From: Vulcanisaeta distributa JCM 11217
Lineage (GTDB): Archaea; Thermoproteota; Thermoprotei; Thermoproteales; Thermocladiaceae
Reading direction: 5' to 3'
Assembly (NCBI RefSeq): GCF_001316005.1
Contig: NZ_BBBJ01000002.1
Span: 1-64,000 of the forward strand
DNA length: 64,000 nt
Below, in pieces: positions 43,074 through 52,094 of this stretch (position 1 is the stretch's first letter; the number at the start of each line of letters is the position of its first letter). The notes beneath the pieces are model-generated. The model was not told the origin of the DNA, searched no databases, and worked only from the letters and a program-made list of their open reading frames with translations. The position numbers and the translations under genes were made by a program.

Positions 43074-43562
43074 GTGGTTTTTGTGAGCTGTTATGGCCCA
43101 ATCACAGTCCTCATAGGCAGTAGGGAATTAATGAGTCACGCAGAGCCTATATTGAGGAATTTCTTCGGCTCAGCCTATAGATACGCAAAGGCCGTTGTTG
43201 ATTATGGGGGGGTTGGCTCTGTGGCGTTGGCCGTAATTAATGGGTCGAGTGTTGGCGCCGCTGTTTATTACAGCATTAACGTTGGCGCAGTTAAGTTATG
43301 CGTTATTTACTACATAGCCGTTATTGAGGAGTGTAGGGGGGGCTTGGGTATTGGTAAGGTCTTAGTGAGTACGATTGAGGAGGTTTGTACGGACTCGGAT
43401 GTTTACATTGCCACTACGTGGTTCGGTAATGAGCCCGCCGATAGGCTCTATAGGTCGTTGGGGGGGTACGTTGGTTATGCATGGGATGAGTTAAGGAGGC
43501 TCATTGGTAGGAGGGCTGTTGATAGGCTGCTTAAGGCTACCTGCGCTATGATGATGACATAG
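43074..43562 (+). CDS. GNAT-family N-acetyltransferase
   Basis: 162 residues. The acetyl-CoA loop is VIEECRGGLGIGKVLVSTIEE (family R/Q-x-x-G-x-G), followed by TWFGNEPADRLYRSLG and Y.GYAWDELR. Three G7 runs (43204, 43336, 43459) each probably add one Gly, including inside the acetyl-CoA loop. Start may be GTG 43074 or GTG 43083. Substrate unknown; it follows rps11 by about 55 bases and could share its transcript. Confidence 0.76.
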   Translation: MVFVSCYGPITVLIGSRELMSHAEPILRNFFGSAYRYAKAVVDYGGVGSVALAVINGSSVGAAVYYSINVGAVKLCVIYYIAVIEECRGGLGIGKVLVSTIEEVCTDSDVYIATTWFGNEPADRLYRSLGGYVGYAWDELRRLIGRRAVDRLLKATCAMMMT

Positions 43563-43581
43563 CTACGTAAAGCCCGTCGTC

Positions 43582-43704
43582 ATGGGTAATGACGCGTTGA
43601 GCGTTCTTAGGCGTATTGTTGAAGGTGATGATAATGATGTTAATAGGCTTTGGCGCGAGACATGCTTAGGCGTTTGGCTTAGGCTTAGGGCTGGCCTTCG
43701 GTGA
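43582..43704 (+). CDS. Possible 40-residue protein upstream of radA
   Basis: ATG 43582 opens a 40-codon frame to TGA 43702-43704, helical and charged (LSVLRRIVEGDDNDVNRLWRE). It lies 19 bases after the acetyltransferase stop. No motif; it may be an artefact or the N-terminal piece of a lost gene. The rest of 43705-43765 is AT-rich with TTATTTTTAG ahead of radA, the likely radA promoter. Confidence 0.25.
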   Translation: MGNDALSVLRRIVEGDDNDVNRLWRETCLGVWLRLRAGLR

Positions 43705-43765
43705 ATTCCCTGCATCATCACTGCTTAGTTTTTTAAGTAATAACCATTTATTTTTAGTGGAGAAT

Positions 43766-44847
43766 ATGCCAAAGGGGGGGAGGAGGAAGGTGCAGGAGCA
43801 GGAAGTTGAGGAAGAGAAGGAGGAGGAACCTGTCGAGGAGGTTGAGGATACAGAGGAGGAAAGCGGTGAGAAGGGTACCGTCGTTACGGCAACGGTCAGC
43901 GGTGGCTATCCTGTGATTGATGTCGAGGAGATCGAGGGCGTTGGTAGGGTCACGGCTCAGAAGCTTAGGGAGCTGGTTATAACACGGCTAGGGACGTGGC
44001 CTTCGCGAGCGTTAAGGAGCTTGCCGAGATACTTGGTAGTGAGGATAGGGCTAAGCAGATCATTGCCGCTGCTCAGAAGCTCATTGGCTTGACGCCGTTC
44101 ATAACGGCCTACGAGCTTTATGAGAAGAGGAGGGGGGGTATTCGGAGGATTAGTACTGGCGTTAAGTCGCTTGATGAGTTGCTTGGTGGTGGTATTGAGA
44201 CTAAGGCCATTACGGAGCTCGTTGGCGAGTTCGGTAGTGGTAAGACTCAGCTTTGCCATCAATTGAGCGTTATGGTTCAATTGCCCGAGGATAAGGGTGG
44301 GCTCAAGGCTAAGGCGCTGTATGTCGATACCGAGAACACCTTCAGGCCTGAGAGGATAATGCAGATGGCTAAGTACAGGGGTTTGGATCCACAGGAGGCT
44401 CTTAAGAATATTCTCTATGCCAGGGCTTACAACAGTGATCACCAAATGATGATTATTGAGGAAAGTAAGAAGATCATTGAGAAGGAGAATATCGGCTTAA
44501 TAGTCATTGACTCATTGGTAGCCCACTTCAGGAGTGAGTACCCAGGTAGGGAGAACCTAGCCGAGAGACAGCAGAAGCTTAATCACCACATTGCCCAGTT
44601 GCTTAGGATCGCAGATATCTACAACGTGGCTGTCGTCGTCACAAACCAAGTGGTTGCGCAGCCAGACGTATTCTTTGGGAACCCGCTTAAGCCCGCTGGC
44701 GGTAATGTGATTGCTCACGGAGCTACTTATAGGGTTTGGCTGAGAAAGGGTAAGGAGAATGTCAGGATCGCCAAGATCTTCGACTCGCCGTATCACCCTG
44801 AGAGGGAGGTTACGTTTAGAATCACTGAGGAGGGCGTTGTTGATTAA
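43766..44847 (+). CDS. radA: RadA recombinase (frameshifted)
   Basis: Archaeal RecA/Rad51 recombinase for strand exchange in homologous recombination. N-terminal acidic Lys/Glu-rich segment, helix-hairpin-helix [18 protein letters not shown], then Walker [24 protein letters not shown], Walker [28 protein letters not shown] and [11 protein letters not shown]. The frame breaks near 43974, one G missing ([14 protein letters not shown]). About 360 residues. G7 near 44130 inserts a Gly in [12 protein letters not shown]; another G7 follows the start. GTG 43757 is an alternative start. Confidence 0.97.
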
Positions 44848-44933
44848 AATCAATAACCATCAAACACCAACTTAGGCGCGCATGTTACGCTTCATGATTA
44901 AAACTATTTAATTAAGGTAATTATGAATGCCTA

Positions 44934-45293
44934 ATGGTTTTTGTTAAGGTTAGGGCTGGCATATTCAATCCACTAGCGCCAGAGAGGACTGTGGAAGTTG
45001 ATGGTATTGTAGATACTGGTGCGATTTATACCGTTATACGTAGGGACATACTTGAGGGACTTGGAATAAAACCGAGTAGGAGAAGAAGGTTTAAGGCGTT
45101 TGGTGGTTATGTGGAGCGTGATGTTGGTGATGCAGGCTTAATACTCATGGGTGAAAGGAGGGTTGTACCCGTGATATTTGGCGAGACTGAGGATACGATG
45201 GTGATTGGCGTAACCGCGCTCGAGATTTTTGGACTTGAGGTGGATCCAGTCAGGGGGGGAACGCTTAAGGAGGCTGAATTACTCCTGCTTTAA
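44934..45293 (+). CDS. Retropepsin-like aspartyl protease-fold protein
   Basis: 119 residues. IVDTGAIYTVIRRDILEGLG carries the DTGA active-site motif of clan AA, then KAFGGYVERDVGDAGLILMGE and a second strand IGVTALEIFGLEVDP (the G-x-x-x-L-E element seen in COG5550/DUF-type single-domain proteases). Would act as a homodimer if active. It stands alone after radA with 86 bases between. G7 near 45253 near the end. Paralogue at 7407 lacks the Asp. Confidence 0.7.
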   Translation: MVFVKVRAGIFNPLAPERTVEVDGIVDTGAIYTVIRRDILEGLGIKPSRRRRFKAFGGYVERDVGDAGLILMGERRVVPVIFGETEDTMVIGVTALEIFGLEVDPVRGGTLKEAELLLL

Positions 45294-45318
45294 CTCCCTA
45301 GTCCATGACTAAACATCA

Positions 45319-46627
45319 TTAGAGGTTGTCGAGTCTCTCAATCAACGAATCCTCATCGCCCAAGTACCTAATGTTAATCCTCTTCTCAAAACTAATCAAC
45401 TCAAAGTTAAGGCCCAAATCCCTCGCGTATCTATAAACCTCCATCAACTCCTCCTACTCGGCCTCCTAGCCAACTCCCTAAATTCAGGGTTGAACCTCGG
45501 TGAGTTAGGGTCAGTCTCGTTCTCCGGCCTGTACTGATCCATTATGTTAACCAAGACCCCAGGCATGTTATCAGCGATCCACCTAAGCACGGGCTTTGAA
45601 TCATCCTCAACATGCCCTGGCATTACCAAGTGCCTAATTATCATGTCCTCGCCCCAGTCATAGACGAGCTTGTGATTCCTCGAGACAACCTCGAAGTACC
45701 TCGGTACCCTGGAGATCCTAAAGGCACACTTATCATTGCCGTACTTAAAATCGGGGGGGAGCCAAATATCCATTAAGACCCTAAGCAGTTTCGTGGTTTC
45801 TACGGTCATGTAAAAGTTGCTGTTCCATAGCATGGGCACGTTAAGCTCATTTCCGTAGAACGCCCAATCCCTGGAGAAGTTGTAGGGTATGAAGTCCGCC
45901 TTAACCGAGAGTACGGCATCGTACTCCTCATCACTCAGTTCATCGAGGACCTTAATGCCATCCCTGGCAATAAGCCTTATAGCCTCGGCAATATTATGCA
46001 GGTGCGGCGTTGGTTCGCCGCCAACCCAATTAATGTTGTGAACACCCTCGAGCCTGAGTATGATGGCTGACGAGGCTATCTGCCTTGGACTCATGACAAT
46101 GCCATTGAATCTATCCCTGCTTATGTCTGCATTTTGGCAGAAGGCGCAGCGGAAGTTGCAGGACGTGAAGAATATTGTCCCAGAACCCATCACACCACGA
46201 AGTGGTAACTCCTCACCAAGGTGGTGGAAGTATGTGGATACCCTACTCGTGGAGTCGAGCATGCATACACCAAGCCTCTTATTACCCGTCCTATCGACCT
46301 ACAACGCCACTCACAAAATTCGCAGTGCCTAATCATCCTTCTAGTGATTTCGGCAACCAGATCCAGCAGTGATGGTGATGCCTTGGGCATGCCCCTAATA
46401 TCCACCTCATTACTTCTGACCCTGCGCCACAACTCGAGGAAGTCCTTTAGGGCCCTCTCGAACTCCCTCCACAACTCACCCTCGCCTAACTCGGTTATTT
46501 TCTCGTTAACGGGTATTCGCGCGGCTATTAAGTACTTGGCTGGTTTCCTGTTAATGGCTACTTCATAGTACCAGGGCAGTTTATCCCTAATGTACTTCCA
46601 AATCCATAACCTTGAGAAATTAAGCAC
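45319..46627 (-). CDS. Radical SAM protein, PflA/PflX-like (COG1313) (frameshifts)
   Basis: About 435 residues. The N-terminal domain ends with HCEFCEWRCR, a Cys motif typical of this family. The radical SAM motif is TSCNFRCAFCQNADIS (CX3CX2C), followed by NWVGGEPTPH (GGEP) and a C-terminal part RHLVMPGHVEDD, MDQYRPE. Breaks near 46245 and 45460 (REELMEVYRYARDLG expected); the true end is TAA 45319. GTG 46627 is the likely start. PFL-activase relatives make glycyl radicals, but no glycyl-radical partner is in the window. Confidence 0.88.
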
Positions 46628-46675
46628 TAGAGTTAATGCATCATTGAGACTTTAAAAACGCTATAACGTGGCAAG

Positions 46676-46716
46676 GTTTATAACTACATACCTATGTAGT
46701 AACTACATAGGTATGT
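46676..46716 (+). promoter_or_regulatory. TATA box plus perfect 14-bp inverted repeat over the start codon of an AAA+ gene
   Basis: TATA-like GTTTATAA lies at 46676-46683. ACATACCTATGTAG (46686-46699) and CTACATAGGTATGT (46703-46716) are perfect reverse complements with spacer TAA. The right arm contains the ATG (46713-46715). TAACTACATA is also repeated directly at 46681-46690 and 46700-46709, and CTACATA/TATGTAG pair inside the left half. The position, between TATA and start, is ideal for a repressor or for a hairpin over the initiation site. I infer autoregulation by the downstream ATPase; that is untested. Confidence 0.7.
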
Positions 46717-47808
46717 CGTTTCTCGACAGGCCGGCTGAAGACCCAAGTGAGTTGTACGATAGGGAAGCTGAGATTAGGCAATTGAGATTTTCAGCATTGA
46801 ATAGGGCGGTCACATTGGTGGTTGGCTTTAGGCGTGTTGGTAAAACGTCGCTTGTTAAGGCAGCCACAAAGGATATGGTCAGGGTATACATCGATGCGAG
46901 GAGGTTTGAGGGCATGAGCTACATGACAATTAGAGACTTCCTAAGTGAGCTTGCGAAATCCTTAAGTCAATTATTACCAATTAGCAAACGGCTAATTGAT
47001 TTCCTAAGTAGGGTTAGGGGGGGTTTATCAATAATGGGCCTTACCATTGAGCTCAGCGGATTGGCTAGGGAGGTGTCAATACCGTCATTGTTTGATGCCC
47101 TTAATGACTGGGCATCATCTGAGGGTAAGCACTTAGTCGTGATAATCGATGAGGTACAGGAATTGAGTAAGATGAGGGGGTTTCAATTTACTTCCGGTAT
47201 TTGCCTACGTGTATGATAATCTGAGGAACATATCCTTCGTATTTGCCGGGTCAAAGATTGGCATGCTCTATAATTATCTGAGAGTTAATGATCCTGATTC
47301 GCCACTGTATGGCAGGTATATGGAGGTGATAGAGTTAAAGCCATTCACACGTGAGCAATCACTGGACTTCTTAAAGCGTGGATTTAGTAAGGCGGGGGTT
47401 GTCATTGGCGAGGATATGATTAATAAAGCTGTGGATGAACTGGACGGCATTGTTGGTTGGCTATCATTGTTTGGTCTCACTTACATAAATAACCCAGGGC
47501 CTGAGGCTCTTGATAGAACCGTGAACATAGCCTCAGGTATTGTTGAAGAGGAGTTTTGTAACTTCGTTAGGACCATGGGCTCGAGGAGGTATGTATTAGT
47601 AATTAACGCTCTTAAGCAGGGCGCCACCTGGTCCGAGGTTAAGAGGTATCTTGAGTTGAGGGAGGGTAGGGCAATAAGTGATAGTGAGGTTACGAAGCTC
47701 CTCAGGAGGCTTATGGACAATGGATTTGTGATGAAGGTTAATAATCAGTACGTGATTGCCGACCCAATACTTAGGAGGATTAGTGATAGGGTTAGGTGTC
47801 GGGATTAA
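46713..47808 (+). CDS. Archaeal AAA+ ATPase, paralogue of 7991 (frameshifted)
   Basis: About 365 residues. Walker A is VVGFRRVGKTSLVK and Walker B VVIIDEVQEL; then VFAGSKIGMLYNYL, PLYGRYMEVIELKPFTREQ and a C-terminal winged helix (SEVTKLLRRLMDNGFVMKV). It matches 7991-9103 motif by motif. The break near 47178 is G5 for an expected G4 (MRGFNLLPVFAY). Start ATG 46713 lies within the inverted repeat; a G7 occurs near 47018. Function unknown; the family is frequently associated with integrated elements. Confidence 0.86.
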
Positions 47809-47840
47809 GCTTTAATTTTGGCCTGCCCTAACCATGGCGT

Positions 47841-48304
47841 ATGGCGGATAGGGTTAGACTCGCGATTGTGGTTGCGGAGTTCAATTACGACGTTACATAC
47901 CTAATGCTTCAAAAGGCCCTTGAACACGCGAGGTTTTTGGGTGCCGAGGTCACTTACGTGGCCAAGGTGCCGGGCACGTACGACATGCCGATAATAGTTG
48001 ATGAGTTGCTTAGGAGGGACGATGTTGATGCCGTGGCGGCTATAGGCGCGTGATTCAGGGCGAGACTAAGCATGATGAGGTTGTGGCTCATCAAACGGCT
48101 AGGAAGTTGATGGACCTATCCGTGGAGCACAGGAAGCCGGTTGGCATGGGGATAATTGGTCCTGGAGCCAATAGAATGCAGGCTCTGGAGAGGGCTGAGG
48201 AGTACGCTAGGAGGGCTGTGGAGGCCGCGGTTAAGTTGGCGAGGAGGCTCGAGTTATTGAGGGGGGGTAGTAAGTACACGGGTACCACGGTATTCATAGA
48301 GTGA
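47841..48304 (+). CDS. ribH: 6,7-Dimethyl-8-ribityllumazine synthase (frameshifted)
   Basis: Penultimate riboflavin-synthesis enzyme. [40 protein letters not shown], then after a break near 48048 (one G missing; [16 protein letters not shown]), [23 protein letters not shown]. Substrate-site VIQGET-H-E is intact when repaired. About 155 residues. G7 near 48266. It lies 32 bases after the AAA+ gene. Other rib genes are not in the window. Confidence 0.95.
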
Positions 48305-48440
48305 GGAATGACGTATTAAACTCCCGAGGATTTTTACGAAATTCCAATCAGCATTGGAGTCACTCTTCATCATTTCGGTAGGCGACTGAGCATCATCACA
48401 AGTTAAAACCCTTATAACCCTAGATTTATTTTTACTCGCC

Positions 48441-48990
48441 GTGATACTCGTAGCCCTTGGTTCAAGGAACCCAAACAAGATTAGGGGGCACGGAGTTGGC
48501 ATTCAGACTCGCCGGCTTTAGGGCTAACGTGGTATCCATAGAACCACCTGGCGACATAACCCCCCCCGAACCCATTGGCCTTGATGAAATCATTAATGGG
48601 GCAGTTAGGAGGTCTCAGTACGCGATTAATGTCGTGAGGAATGCCGAGTTCGGCGTTGGTATTGAGGCAGGGATAATCAGGGTTAAGGGGTTTGAGGAGG
48701 GCATTGATGTGACTATTGCGGCAGTGATTGATGGAAGCGGTAAGGTAACCCTTGGCTTTAGTCCCGGGTTTATGGTTCCCAGGAAATTCATGAACGAAGT
48801 ATTGCAGGGAGTCGAGTTAAATGATGTTGTTAGTAGGTATTATGGGGGGGAGCCAAACATAGGCAGGAAGTACGGACTAATTGGCGCATTAACTAGGAGG
48901 TTCATAGACAGGGTCATACTGAATACAGAGGCTGTTTATATGGCGTTGATTCCCAGGTTGCCGTGGAATGCGGAATTATTTAGGGATTGA
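48441..48990 (+). CDS. Inosine/xanthosine triphosphatase, YjjX/DUF84 family (frameshifted)
   Basis: House-cleaning NTPase that removes deaminated nucleotides. Starting at GTG 48441: VALGSRNPNKIR, then a break near 48486 (G5 for G4), then GTELAFRLAGF, PPEPIGLDEIINGAVRRSQ, FGVGIEAGI and YYGGEPNIGRKYGLIGALTRRFIDR (in parts). About 182 residues. TATTTTTAC upstream at 48427-48436 is a likely TATA box. C7 near 48560 and G7 near 48845. It ends just before the left hairpin of the repeat cassette. Confidence 0.86.
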
Positions 48991-48993
48991 TGG

Positions 48994-49047
48994 TTGGGCA
49001 GGCAGAGTGGAGGTAAGATTATTCTTACCTCCACTCTGCATATCCAA
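48994..49047. repeat. Hairpin repeat A (left border of cassette)
   Basis: GCAGAGTGGAGGTAAGA (49002-49018) and its perfect complement (49023-49039) enclose the loop TTAT. Outside the stem it reads TTGGGCAG on the left and ATATCCAA on the right. The same 38-base hairpin occurs at 49515-49552. Fourteen bases of flank are swapped between the copies, so the two 54-base units face each other. Confidence 0.9.
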
Positions 49048-49056
49048 AGTGTTCAA

Positions 49057-49449
49057 TTACTCAATACCCTGCTCACCCTCACTCAATTCCTTAATCTCCT
49101 CACCACCCTCCCTCTCACTTAATTCCAGGTATATTAATGCCTCGACCTCATCCTTATTATTCAAGCCTAGGTTCTCTATTACGGTGGTTGGTAGGCTGGC
49201 TCCATACTGTGACTTGTGTATCCTCCTTATGTTTCCCTCATAGGCCATGTACCTATTATCCTTAAACAGCCAAATCCTCACTGGCGCCCCCCCATTCCTA
49301 AAGCCGAAGTACTTAACGGTTGTTGGCAATGGTATGTACGCATTAATCACCTTATACTCCCTATCACCAACCCTCCTATTACTCTCATAAATCCTAACCC
49401 TAGCCCTAACCCAAACAGCATTACCAAAGCCAATATCAAGCACAGTCAT
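49057..49449 (-). CDS. AbrB-like protein between two hairpin repeats
   Basis: 130 residues. The C-terminal half has KSQYGASLPTTVIENLGLNNKDEVEALIYLEL (in parts), which fits a swapped-hairpin AbrB domain (SLPxxVIExLGL-x-GDEV). The N-terminal half is beta-rich (VWVRARVRIYESNRRV, VINAYIPLP), ending in an acidic tail rich in Glu. It is the only gene between the two inverted hairpin units and begins about 65 bases from the right one. A DNA-binding role, perhaps on the hairpins, is plausible but unproven. Confidence 0.55.
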   Translation of the reverse strand: MTVLDIGFGNAVWVRARVRIYESNRRVGDREYKVINAYIPLPTTVKYFGFRNGGAPVRIWLFKDNRYMAYEGNIRRIHKSQYGASLPTTVIENLGLNNKDEVEALIYLELSEREGGEEIKELSEGEQGIE

Positions 49450-49506
49450 ACAGTATAGCCAGGAAAAGCCGCCTTAAATCCCTGACCATCATACAGAGGT
49501 CGAGAC

Positions 49507-49560
49507 TTGGATATGCAGAGTGGAGGTAAGATTATTCTTACCTCCACTCTGCCTGCCCAA
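49507..49560. repeat. Hairpin repeat B (right border of cassette)
   Basis: GCAGAGTGGAGGTAAGA (49515-49531), loop TTAT, and its complement (49536-49552), flanked by TTGGATAT on the left and CTGCCCAA on the right. The outer flanks of A and B (TTGGGCAG and CTGCCCAA) are reverse complements, as are the inner flanks (ATATCCAA and TTGGATAT). The 38-base core including its loop is identical in direct orientation. No clear target-site duplication is seen outside. Confidence 0.9.
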
Positions 49561-49669
49561 ACTTTGGCACATCATTAATAAATAGATACTTCACCAATAC
49601 TTTCGCTTATGTTTCTATTTTTTATTAGAGTAAAACTTATAAGCCCCCCCTGGGTTATTTTAATCCCTG

Positions 49670-50289
49670 ATGTACATAGTCACTGGCTACACACGTGGTA
49701 AGTCCTCGAGGAGTTTTGAGGTAGGTATAAGGATGTTGATGATGTTAGGGATGTCCATGAAACCCTAGCCATTAAGTTGAGGAGGGATTTGCAGTACTTC
49801 GTGGTTACGAATGATGATAGGGACCTTGTTCTTTGGACCTTTGATATACCTGGTTATGAGACCCACATATACTCAATGATTAAGGAAACAGCAACTCTAA
49901 TGCTCTGCCCGAGGATTGACAACTCCACATACCTACTACCCGACGCATCGATGCTGGGTTACTTAACAAGTGCCCTATCACGCTATGAGTACAGGGACAT
50001 GGTGTACTTCGTGAAACCGCTAAATAGGGAATTCGTGATTAGGGCTTTGAGGTCTACCTACGACTCGGCAATGGCTATAATCATGAAAATGCTGATGAGT
50101 GCGAGTAGGGCTAGGGGTATCGCCCTGAGGGTTCTCATGGATAAGGTCGACTACGTCGAGGAGTCAATAAGTAGGGCATTGAGCATGTGGAGAGGCAAGG
50201 GTTATGACATAGACTCCTCAGGTATTGAAAGTGCAATAAGCAGTGCTAGGGAGGTGCTTAGGAGGAAGGTCAGTAAAACTAACCGATAA
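49670..50289 (+). CDS. Hypothetical protein (frameshifted near N-terminus)
   Basis: ATG 49670 gives MYIVTGYTRGKSSRSFE; one G restored near 49721 joins it to DVDDVRDVHETLAIKLRRD and the rest to 50289, about 206 residues. Central part has IKETATLMLCPRIDNS and SMLGYLTSALSRY; the C-terminal part is long-helical (RARGIALRVLMDKVDYVEESIS). No family recognised. It lies just right of the hairpin cassette, followed by the SWIM gene 36 bases on. TATA-like AACTTATAAG at 49635-49644 precedes a C7 run in the leader. Confidence 0.55.
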
Positions 50290-50325
50290 GGTCATTAGTT
50301 AATTACTCAAAATAAGGCAGTGGGT

Positions 50326-50890
50326 ATGGAATAGATAGGCAGGTTATTAGGGCAGTAATCGACGAGTTAAGGATTAGGTACCAGGCAAGTCAAGGTCCTG
50401 GGTAAGGAGGTCACTCAGAAGATTCCTGAGCAATGGCGTTAAGGCCTTGGGCAGTGATACGTGGGTTGTCAGGGGGGGTGAGCCATCAATGGGCGACAAG
50501 CTGCCTCAGTACATCGTTAGGTTCGTGAATGGCAAATACACCTGTGATTGCCAGGTAAGCGCTTGGGGGGGCGAGAGCAGGGGGGGGCTATGTACCCACA
50601 TTGGTGCGGTTATCATAAGTCAATTGTATAATGAATTCACGAAAACCGTGTACGCGGCGGTAGTGAGGGCTGAGTGCCTTGACAATGAGTTATTAATACC
50701 TGGTAATAATGAGGTCATGGTGAATAAGGCTGTTCAGGGCAGTACAACCATATACATAATAAGGACTAGGCAGGAAACCACCGTAAAGGCCCTACTCGCC
50801 TGTAATGATGAGGTTAGGGAATTATTAATAGAAACAAAGCCCACAAAAAGCTGGGAGGTAATGAAAATACTGAGGAGTAAAACCGCGTGA
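50326..50890 (+). CDS. SWIM zinc-finger protein (frameshifted)
   Basis: The SWIM zinc finger is CDCQVSAWGG..RGGLCTHIGAVI (C-x-C...C-x-H), found in archaeal and phage proteins that bind nucleic acids or protein partners. N-terminal part MGIDRQVIRAVIDELRIRYQARSRSWVRRSLRR is only recovered by restoring one G near 50329 and one near 50386. About 190 residues. The finger contains G7 and G8 runs that stretch the space between CxC and CxH by two Gly. Helix-rich C-terminus. No known partner; pairs with the preceding hypothetical. Confidence 0.75.
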
Positions 50891-51047
50891 TTCACGATGT
50901 AACTCCTAGATAAGGAGAATGCCTGGGAGGCAATGAGCGAGGACAATATCGAGCGGACTTAGGTAACAACAAAGACGATGGAGAACTTAAAACAACCCTG
51001 CCGGAACTCATGGATAAACGACCAAAGCAAAAACTTATTGAGTATAG

Positions 51048-51125
51048 CGGCCCCGCCGGGATTTGAACCCGGGTCCTACGGCTCCGCAGGCCGCCGCTCT
51101 ATCCATGCTGAGCTACGGGGGGGCC
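51048..51125 (-). tRNA. tRNA-Arg (anticodon GCG), acceptor strand carries three extra C
   Basis: Minus strand. D arm GCUC/GAGC, anticodon arm GCGGC-CUGCGGA-GCCGU (anticodon GCG, reads CGC), T arm CCGGG-UUCAAAU-CCCGG, acceptor 3-prime strand CGGGGCC, discriminator G at 51048; CCA not encoded. The matching 5-prime acceptor strand should be GGCCCCG but reads GGCCCCCCCG (G7 on the plus strand at 51117-51123). Three bases have been gained in one strand only. No bulge-helix-bulge intron motif is evident. T stem is 5 bp and loop 7. Confidence 0.92.
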
Positions 51126-51205
51126 TGTTTGTTGTTTCGCTCATTGGTTTTAAGTCTTTGCTTTGTGGTAATCCTTATAATGATTCTTGGTGTTTCTTAT
51201 TTGAT

Positions 51206-52094
51206 ATGGGGGGGTTTGGTGGTGCTGTGGCTGAGGTCTTCATACCGCTTAATGCCGGTGGTGATGTTGATGAGAGTAGGGTTGGCTCAATGCTTGATTT
51301 CTTGCTTAAGCGCGGTGTTGAGGGTTTCTACGTTGGTGTGTTTGGCGCCGAGGCCTTTGCATTCACTACCGAGGAGAGGCTTTGGTTTTTTGAGGCTGGT
51401 TGTTGATTATGTACGTGATAGGGTCCCCCCCGTGTCATTCCTAGTCTCTGAGATGAGTATTAAGAGGGCTATTGAGGTTGTTAAGGAGGTTGGTAAGATT
51501 GGTATTGATGTATTGGCAATACCGCAGCCATACCCACAACAGTTTGGTGAGAGGGGTATCCTGGACTACGTGTGCACCTTGTCTAGGGAGTTTGGCGGTG
51601 ACGTCATGCTGTATAACGAGCCTGCCGTTGGAAATCCCCTGAGTCCGTCAATGGTAATTAAAATCCTTGATAAGTGCCCAGGCATTAAGTACCTTAAGGA
51701 CAGCTCGCATGACATGATAGGGCTGCACACGGTATTATCGGCGCACCCTGAGTTGAGGGTTATGGCTGGCAGTGATGGTTTGATATACGACATAATGCTC
51801 GCCGGCGGCGTTGGTGTGGTGTCCCTGGTGATAAACCCGTTCCCCGAGTTAATTGTTAGGATTGTTAATGAAATAAGGAGTGGTAATTACATGGAGGCGA
51901 GGAGACTCCAGGAATTCATAATAAGGGTTAGGAGCGTGCTAAAGGCTGGTGGCTTAAGCGGTGGTTATAGGTACGCAATGTCCCTGGTGGGTATTGACAT
52001 TGGTAAGCCGAGGCCACCTTATGAGGACCCGGACGAAAAGACTAAGGAGTTCATTAGGAACTCATTGATTTCATTGGGCCTCATTAAACAGTGA
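51206..52094 (+). CDS. DHDPS/KDG-aldolase family protein (frameshifted)
   Basis: TIM-barrel class I aldolase. From ATG 51206 (followed by G7): GGAVAEVFIPLNAGGDVDESRVGSMLDFLL, GFYVGVFGAEAFAFTTEER, then VVDYVRDRVPVSFLV, MLYNEPAVGNPLSP, the Schiff-base lysine in GIKYLKDSS and VMAGSDGLIYDIMLAGGVGVVS. The break near 51395 is a T6 that should be T5, the only clear A/T-run case. About 293 residues. Could cleave 2-keto-3-deoxygluconate (with the dehydratase at 40445) or act as dihydrodipicolinate synthase; context with GAPOR favours KDG. Confidence 0.87.

Noticed and set aside
43960-44000. Programmed frameshifting in radA and others
   Set aside because: The breaks go in both directions, lack a common slippery site or structure, and occur in genes never known to use recoding.
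48994-49560. CRISPR array or IS200/IS605 ends
   Set aside because: Only two repeats, 513 bases apart, no spacers of equal size, no cas gene and no TnpA/TnpB.
51110-51125. tRNA intron as the source of the three extra bases
   Set aside because: There is no bulge-helix-bulge and a three-base insertion inside the acceptor strand is not a known intron.
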